From Paenibacillus cymbidii (GTDB lineage Bacteria > Bacillota > Bacilli > Paenibacillales > NBRC-103111): 64,000 bases of DNA. The stretch is from assembly GCF_004764705.1 (NCBI RefSeq), contig NZ_SHLX01000013.1, forward strand, positions 124,001 to 188,000, in the 5' to 3' direction. Below, piece by piece: positions 59,452 through 64,000 of this stretch. The translations under genes were made by a program, and so were the position numbers. Each line of letters opens with the position of its first letter. Position 1 is the first letter of the stretch. Below the pieces are notes generated by a model. The model ran no database searches and was not told the origin of the DNA. It worked only from the letters and a program-made list of their open reading frames with translations.

Positions 59452-61779
59452 TTAATCCTTCATATGCTCCCGGTATTTGCCCGGGGTGACGCCCACATAT
59501 TTCTTGAACACCCGAATCAAACCGGCGTCCTTGGCGTATCCGACCAGCTCGGCGATCCGGTTCAGGCTGAGCGAGTCGTCCCCCAGCAGCGTCTTGGCCC
59601 GCTCGACCCTTACCCGGGTCATGTAGTCGGCCAGATTGTAGCCGGTATGCTTCTTGAAGAAGCCGGACAAATACTGCGGGGTCAGCCGAAATTGGTCGGC
59701 CAGGGAATTAAGGCTCAGCGAATGCTCCGCGTAATGATCCTCGATGTATCCGGCGATCTGCTCCGCCAGAACCGCGCCGGGGTCGCGCTGGGACGCGACG
59801 ACGCTGTCGCAGATCTTCTGGTAAATGAGGCGGATCTGCTCCTGCATCTCGGCAAGCGTGGTGCAGGCCGACAGCCGCTGCAGCGGTTCGAAGCCGTCCG
59901 CGAACAAGCCCTGGACCCGCTCCGAAGCGTCGTTCCAGATTTTGATCAGCGTGCTCATCATGTTGAAGTACAGCAGCCGTCCCATCTCCAGCGAAATTTG
60001 CCGCGCGTGGAAGTTCATCTGTTCGATATGCTTCAGAAGCTGGTCCGCCTGTTCGAAGTCGCCGGCGCGGATCGCGTTGGTCAGCCTCATCTCCACGTCC
60101 AGCGGGTAATAATAGCGGGCCCGATCCCGCGCCTGATCGATTTCCCGATAATAAGTCACGCTGCTCTTGCCTTTGACGATCCGATATTCCAGCGCCTCGA
60201 GCGCCTCCGTATAACAGCCCGGGACGGCCCGCACCTGCTCGCGGATCTCGCTCACGCCGATACTCATTCGGATATTGAATTTAAGCTCGATTACCGATTT
60301 GATCTCTCCGATGGCCGCTTCAAGCGGAAGGCCACGATCGGCCGAGTCGCCCGGCTTCCGATTCACCAGCAGCACAAGCCGATGCAGATCGGTCTCCACG
60401 ACATAAACCTCGTGGCGCTCCCCCAGCAGCTCCTGGCTGATGTTGGAAATAATGAAGCGGATCATGGCCCACTGCTGTTCGGTTTCGCCCCGCACCAGCT
60501 GGAGGAAGTCGTCCACCTCCATCACGATCACGGCGAAGCGGTCGGACTCGAACCGGATGCCCATGAACCGGAGCGACTCCGCATTCAGCGCTTCGGGATC
60601 GACCAGCCCTTTCAGCAGCCGGTTCAGGAAGTTGGACTGGATCACGGGCGCCTGGCGATCGACGAGCTCCTGCAGCGCCGCTTCCGATTTCCAGGTATTC
60701 GACAGCGTTTCTTCGATCAGGGAGAACTCGGCGATGCCCCTCCCGCCTTCCTTGTTGTCCCGCTTGAGAATGGAGGCGACGAGCGAGCGGATCGGGCTGT
60801 ACAGCCGCCTGGAGAGGAAATAAGCCCCCGTCAAACCGAACAAAATGCAGATGCCGAGCAGCGTCAGCGCCCACTTTTCCACGCGATTCACCTTGGCCAT
60901 CATGATCGAGTGGGGAACGAGGGAAATATAGTGCCAGCCTGTCTCCGGCGAAACGAACTTCGTCACCATCATTCGCTCCCCGCTGACAGACTCGGCATAT
61001 TCGGTGAGCGTGGAATGCAGGATGGCATCCAGGTCCTTCTCGATTCCGCGATACCGCTCGCCGCTGCCCGATTGGGTCAGCAACCGCCCCTCCTTGTCCG
61101 CGATCAGGATTGTCGCCTGATGCGCGCCCTCCAGGTTGTCCAGCATACTGCGGATCTGCTGCTCATTGATCATGAATACGACGGCGCCCTTGGACGGCCC
61201 CGGTTCCCCGTATGGGATCGGACGGCTGTACGTGATCATCCGCTCCGTTCCGCCGCTCACCCGTCCGGCGATATTCATGGCTGGCAGAAACCCGGCTTCG
61301 TTGCCGCTGCGCTGCAGGAAGTCCAGCCACTGCCGCTCGTCCAGCGTTTCATAGTGGTGATACAACCGATAGAACGTACTCGCCTGGCTTTTCACATAAG
61401 GGGTGACGACTGCGTCTTGATCCTGAAAATAGACGTAGCGGTCGCGGATGAACTCATTCACGGAGCTGTAGGAAGCAAGCGCATTCATAATATCCAGAAA
61501 TTCTTGTGGAGCCGGAGGGCCCAGCGCTTCCTGGCGGTGCAGCATCTGCAGCACTTTGGGGTGAAAGGAAAGCTGAACAGCCAGTTGCTCCACTTCATGC
61601 AACCGGCTGTCGATCATCAGACTGACTTGCTTCAGCATCGCCTGGCTGGAGTTGCGCACGTCCTCCTTAATGATCGCATTCATATTGTGATAGAGCGCAA
61701 TCGTCAGCAAGGTAGGAAACGTCAGCATCAGGATAAAGGTCAGGAACAACGTCAGGAAAAAATTGAATTTTCGGCTCAT
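59452..61779 (-). CDS. Membrane-bound AraC-family regulator with extracellular sensor domain
   Basis: A 775-residue protein. The start is ATG 61777-61779 (AGGAGG upstream), overlapping the stop of the upstream paralogue (ATGA). It has an N-terminal helix (FFLTLFLTFILMLTFPTLL), an extracellular Cache-like region (about 40-290), a second helix (WALTLLGICILFGLTGAYFL), a long cytoplasmic region, and a C-terminal AraC HTH pair (SLNSLADQFRLTPQYLSGFF and SLNRIAELVGYAKDAGLIRV). No kinase domain is present, so it is a one-component transmembrane regulator. It probably senses an extracellular sugar and controls the transporter operon 141 bp downstream. Confidence 0.9.
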   Translation of the reverse strand: MSRKFNFFLTLFLTFILMLTFPTLLTIALYHNMNAIIKEDVRNSSQAMLKQVSLMIDSRLHEVEQLAVQLSFHPKVLQMLHRQEALGPPAPQEFLDIMNALASYSSVNEFIRDRYVYFQDQDAVVTPYVKSQASTFYRLYHHYETLDERQWLDFLQRSGNEAGFLPAMNIAGRVSGGTERMITYSRPIPYGEPGPSKGAVVFMINEQQIRSMLDNLEGAHQATILIADKEGRLLTQSGSGERYRGIEKDLDAILHSTLTEYAESVSGERMMVTKFVSPETGWHYISLVPHSIMMAKVNRVEKWALTLLGICILFGLTGAYFLSRRLYSPIRSLVASILKRDNKEGGRGIAEFSLIEETLSNTWKSEAALQELVDRQAPVIQSNFLNRLLKGLVDPEALNAESLRFMGIRFESDRFAVIVMEVDDFLQLVRGETEQQWAMIRFIISNISQELLGERHEVYVVETDLHRLVLLVNRKPGDSADRGLPLEAAIGEIKSVIELKFNIRMSIGVSEIREQVRAVPGCYTEALEALEYRIVKGKSSVTYYREIDQARDRARYYYPLDVEMRLTNAIRAGDFEQADQLLKHIEQMNFHARQISLEMGRLLYFNMMSTLIKIWNDASERVQGLFADGFEPLQRLSACTTLAEMQEQIRLIYQKICDSVVASQRDPGAVLAEQIAGYIEDHYAEHSLSLNSLADQFRLTPQYLSGFFKKHTGYNLADYMTRVRVERAKTLLGDDSLSLNRIAELVGYAKDAGLIRVFKKYVGVTPGKYREHMKD

Positions 61780-64000
61780 GGCGCCTCCTGGAAGGCGGAC
61801 TCCCGGTACTTGCCCGGCGTAACGGTTTCGAACTTCTTGAATACGCGAATCAGGACGGCATCGTTGGCGTATCCAACCGCTTCGGCAATCTGATTCAGCG
61901 TAAGCGCATTGTCCCGCAGCAGCCGTTTGGCTTGGCCCACCCGAATTTTCGCCATAAAGTCGCCCAGGTTCTGGCCCTTCCATCTTTTGAAATAATGCGA
62001 TACATACTGCGGGGTCAACCCGAAGGCTTCCGAAATCGAATTCAGGCTCAGCGAATTGTCCGCGTAATGTTCCTCGATATACCGGGCGATATCGTCTGCC
62101 AGTCTCCCGCCGGGATCCTTCTGCGCAGCGCTTACGGAGAGGCAGATGGCTTTGTAGATGGCTTTCATTTCCTCGTGCATATCCGCTACCGTATTGCATT
62201 CCGATACGCGCTTCAACGGGTTAAAATCCGCTCCCAACCCTTCGATCACGATTCTCCTCGACAAGTCGTTCCAGATTCGGAGCAGCGTGCTCACCATATT
62301 GAAATAGAGGCATTTCCCGAGCTCCAGCGAAATGCTGCGCGATTGAAAGTTCATCGCATAAATGGTGTCCAGCAAACGGTCGGCTGCAGCGAAATCGCCG
62401 TTCTTGATCGAATTCATCAGCTGCAGCTCGACATCGATCGGGTAAAAATATTGCGGATCGGCGTGCTGCAAGTCCGTATAACGGATCAAATGGCCCTTGC
62501 CGGCAATAATCCGGTATTCCAGCGCTTGCAGCGCCTCCTCGTAACAAGTGCCGATCTCGGAAAAGCCGTGATGAATGTCGCCGATGCCGAGACTGGTCAT
62601 CATGCCGAACTTTGCCGAAAGGAACTGCATCGCCTGACCCAGCGCCGATTCAAGCTCCGCCATTGCCTTATGGTCCGGCTCCGTCCTGACGTTGATCAGC
62701 ACCGCGAGCCGATTGCGATCCATTTCGAGCACATAGGAAGTATGGTTGTGATTCACGAACTCCCGGCAAATATTGGTCAGGATGTCCCGTATGATGGCCC
62801 AGCGCCGCTCTGTCTCCATATCGGGAAAGGTCGAGCAGTCTTCGATATCGATCACGGCGACGGCAAACCTTGCCGATTCGAACCGAATGCCCATATGCGC
62901 AAAGGCTTCCGCGCTCAAGGAATCAGGATCGACCAGCCCCTTGAGCAACCGGCTTAACAAATTCGCCTGGATCGCGGGCGTTTGCCGGCTGAGCATGTTC
63001 TGAAGCTCCTTCTCCGAATCCCACGATTTCAGAATGGTCTCCTCGATCAGCCGATATTCGTCCGCATACTCGCCTTTGTTCAGATTGCGGTTTTTCTGAA
63101 TATAGTGAACCAGCTTATGCACGGGCTTGTAAAAAATTTTGGCAAACATAAATGCCCCGCAGATGCCGAAGCATAAACAAATGAACAGCAGCGACAACGC
63201 CCACACCTGCACGCGATTCACTTTGCTCATGAAGATGGCCTTGGGCACCAGCGAATAATACACCCAATCGTTCTCCTCCGAAGCGATGGAGGTCATCATG
63301 AACTCTTCGCCGTCGGACGTCCGGACAAAATCGTTCGCTCCCGCCCGAAGGTTATGATCGCTGACAAGCGTGAGCTCATCCCGCAAAATGTCGGTGGATG
63401 TCGCAAGCACCAGGTGGTTCTTGTCGGTAATAATGAATTTCCCTTCCATTGGCGCTATGATATGCGCAAGCATCGATCGCAACCGGCTTTCCTTGATCAG
63501 GATGACCAACGCTCCCTTGGACGCTCCCCAATCGGCCGCCGGGAAGGGGTGGATATAGGTCAGGAAGCGTTCGGTGCTGCGCGAGGAATTTTCCCTCATT
63601 TCCATGGCGGGCAAATAAAACGCATTCGCTCCGACCTGGGACAATGCCTTGATCCACTCGGCCTGACTGAGATCCTGATAGGTGTAATAGTTGCGGTAGA
63701 AGGTTCCGGGATCCGTTTTGATAAACGGGGTGACGATCGCCCCCTGCTGCCGGAAATAAACATAATAGTCGTGCATCAGCTCGTTCTTGTTGACCGGCTG
63801 CACCAGGAGGTCCATGATTTCCGCATATTGCTCGTAGGTCGGCACCCAATTCTCCACCGCATCGTTCCGATTCAGCATCTGTTGGATCTTGGGATGATAG
63901 GAAAGCTGAACCGCCATTTGCTCCACTTCCCGCAGACGGCTGTCGATCACTTGGTCGATCTGATTCAGGACCGCCTGGTTGGAATGCAGCGTATCCTCCT
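61776..64000 (-). CDS. Membrane-bound AraC-family regulator, paralogue of the next gene (5' partial)
   Basis: At least 741 residues; the frame is open at the right edge and the N-terminal membrane anchor lies outside the window. From the edge, EDTLHSNQAVLNQIDQV leads into the extracellular region (VIDSRLREVEQMAVQLSYHP), then the second helix (ALSLLFICLCFGICGAFMFA) and the C-terminal AraC HTH (SLNSISEAFGLTPQYVSHYF and TLNQIAEAVGYANDAVLIRV). It matches the downstream regulator almost module for module (for example IQ(Q/Q)MLNRNDA vs LQMLHRQEA), indicating tandem duplication. The GTG at 63950 is internal, not a start. Coupled to the next gene by ATGA. Confidence 0.9.
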   Translation of the reverse strand, partial: EDTLHSNQAVLNQIDQVIDSRLREVEQMAVQLSYHPKIQQMLNRNDAVENWVPTYEQYAEIMDLLVQPVNKNELMHDYYVYFRQQGAIVTPFIKTDPGTFYRNYYTYQDLSQAEWIKALSQVGANAFYLPAMEMRENSSRSTERFLTYIHPFPAADWGASKGALVILIKESRLRSMLAHIIAPMEGKFIITDKNHLVLATSTDILRDELTLVSDHNLRAGANDFVRTSDGEEFMMTSIASEENDWVYYSLVPKAIFMSKVNRVQVWALSLLFICLCFGICGAFMFAKIFYKPVHKLVHYIQKNRNLNKGEYADEYRLIEETILKSWDSEKELQNMLSRQTPAIQANLLSRLLKGLVDPDSLSAEAFAHMGIRFESARFAVAVIDIEDCSTFPDMETERRWAIIRDILTNICREFVNHNHTSYVLEMDRNRLAVLINVRTEPDHKAMAELESALGQAMQFLSAKFGMMTSLGIGDIHHGFSEIGTCYEEALQALEYRIIAGKGHLIRYTDLQHADPQYFYPIDVELQLMNSIKNGDFAAADRLLDTIYAMNFQSRSISLELGKCLYFNMVSTLLRIWNDLSRRIVIEGLGADFNPLKRVSECNTVADMHEEMKAIYKAICLSVSAAQKDPGGRLADDIARYIEEHYADNSLSLNSISEAFGLTPQYVSHYFKRWKGQNLGDFMAKIRVGQAKRLLRDNALTLNQIAEAVGYANDAVLIRVFKKFETVTPGKYRESAFQEAP

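Overview
The window is a high-GC, low-repeat chromosomal segment that looks like Paenibacillaceae (Cohnella or a close Paenibacillus relative). The evidence is: strong AGGAGG-type ribosome sites with frequent GTG and TTG starts, LplB/YtcP-type sugar transporter operons paired with YesM/YesN-type two-component systems, S-layer homology (SLH) proteins, and a LysM plus GH18 spore-cortex-type hydrolase. No rRNA, tRNA, CRISPR array or complete insertion sequence was seen.

Layout. 1-9.0 kb (minus strand): two lipoprotein solute-binding proteins around a YesM/YesN pair, ending in a secreted lamin-tail/PHP phosphoesterase-like protein that runs off the left edge. 9.1-15.2 kb: GH18 hydrolase, HD-domain protein, small enzymes, and a YciI-ECF sigma unit. 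15.2-18.6 kb: tandem repeats and a divergent 7TM kinase/OmpR regulator pair. 18.7-24.7 kb: a giant SLH protein with about twenty helical repeats. 24.9-29.0 kb: a split pRiA4b-ORF3-like gene, then an ABC exporter fused to a cyclic-nucleotide-binding domain, a GNAT-like protein, a 33-residue peptide gene and a second GNAT-like protein. 29.1-36 kb: an accessory island with a TOTE-type primase-helicase broken by an internal deletion, an Rpn/PD-(D/E)XK nuclease, an RQC-minor-type DNA-binding protein, gene relics and REP-like hairpin arrays. 36-42.3 kb: paired SMR transporters, YiaA/B-like protein, a double-kinase hybrid sensor and paired amidohydrolases. 42.5-49 kb: a full transporter plus YesM/YesN operon. 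49.3-54.4 kb: a large secreted polysaccharide-active-looking protein with a degenerate dockerin, next to a small cohesin-SLH anchor protein. 54.5-64 kb (minus strand): an Eis-like acetyltransferase, a second transporter operon and two tandem membrane-bound AraC regulators, the last cut by the right edge.

Functional reading. Most genes serve sensing and uptake of plant or microbial polysaccharides: three transporter systems with dedicated regulators, plus surface proteins that could hold a carbohydrate-active protein at the S-layer. The two observations I rate highest are the exporter-GNAT-peptide-GNAT cassette (25.6-29.0 kb), which has the shape of an uncharacterised modified-peptide system, and the four-hairpin composite repeat found twice in inverted orientation (13.24-13.43 and 35.75-35.94 kb) with conserved unit spacing and compensatory changes.
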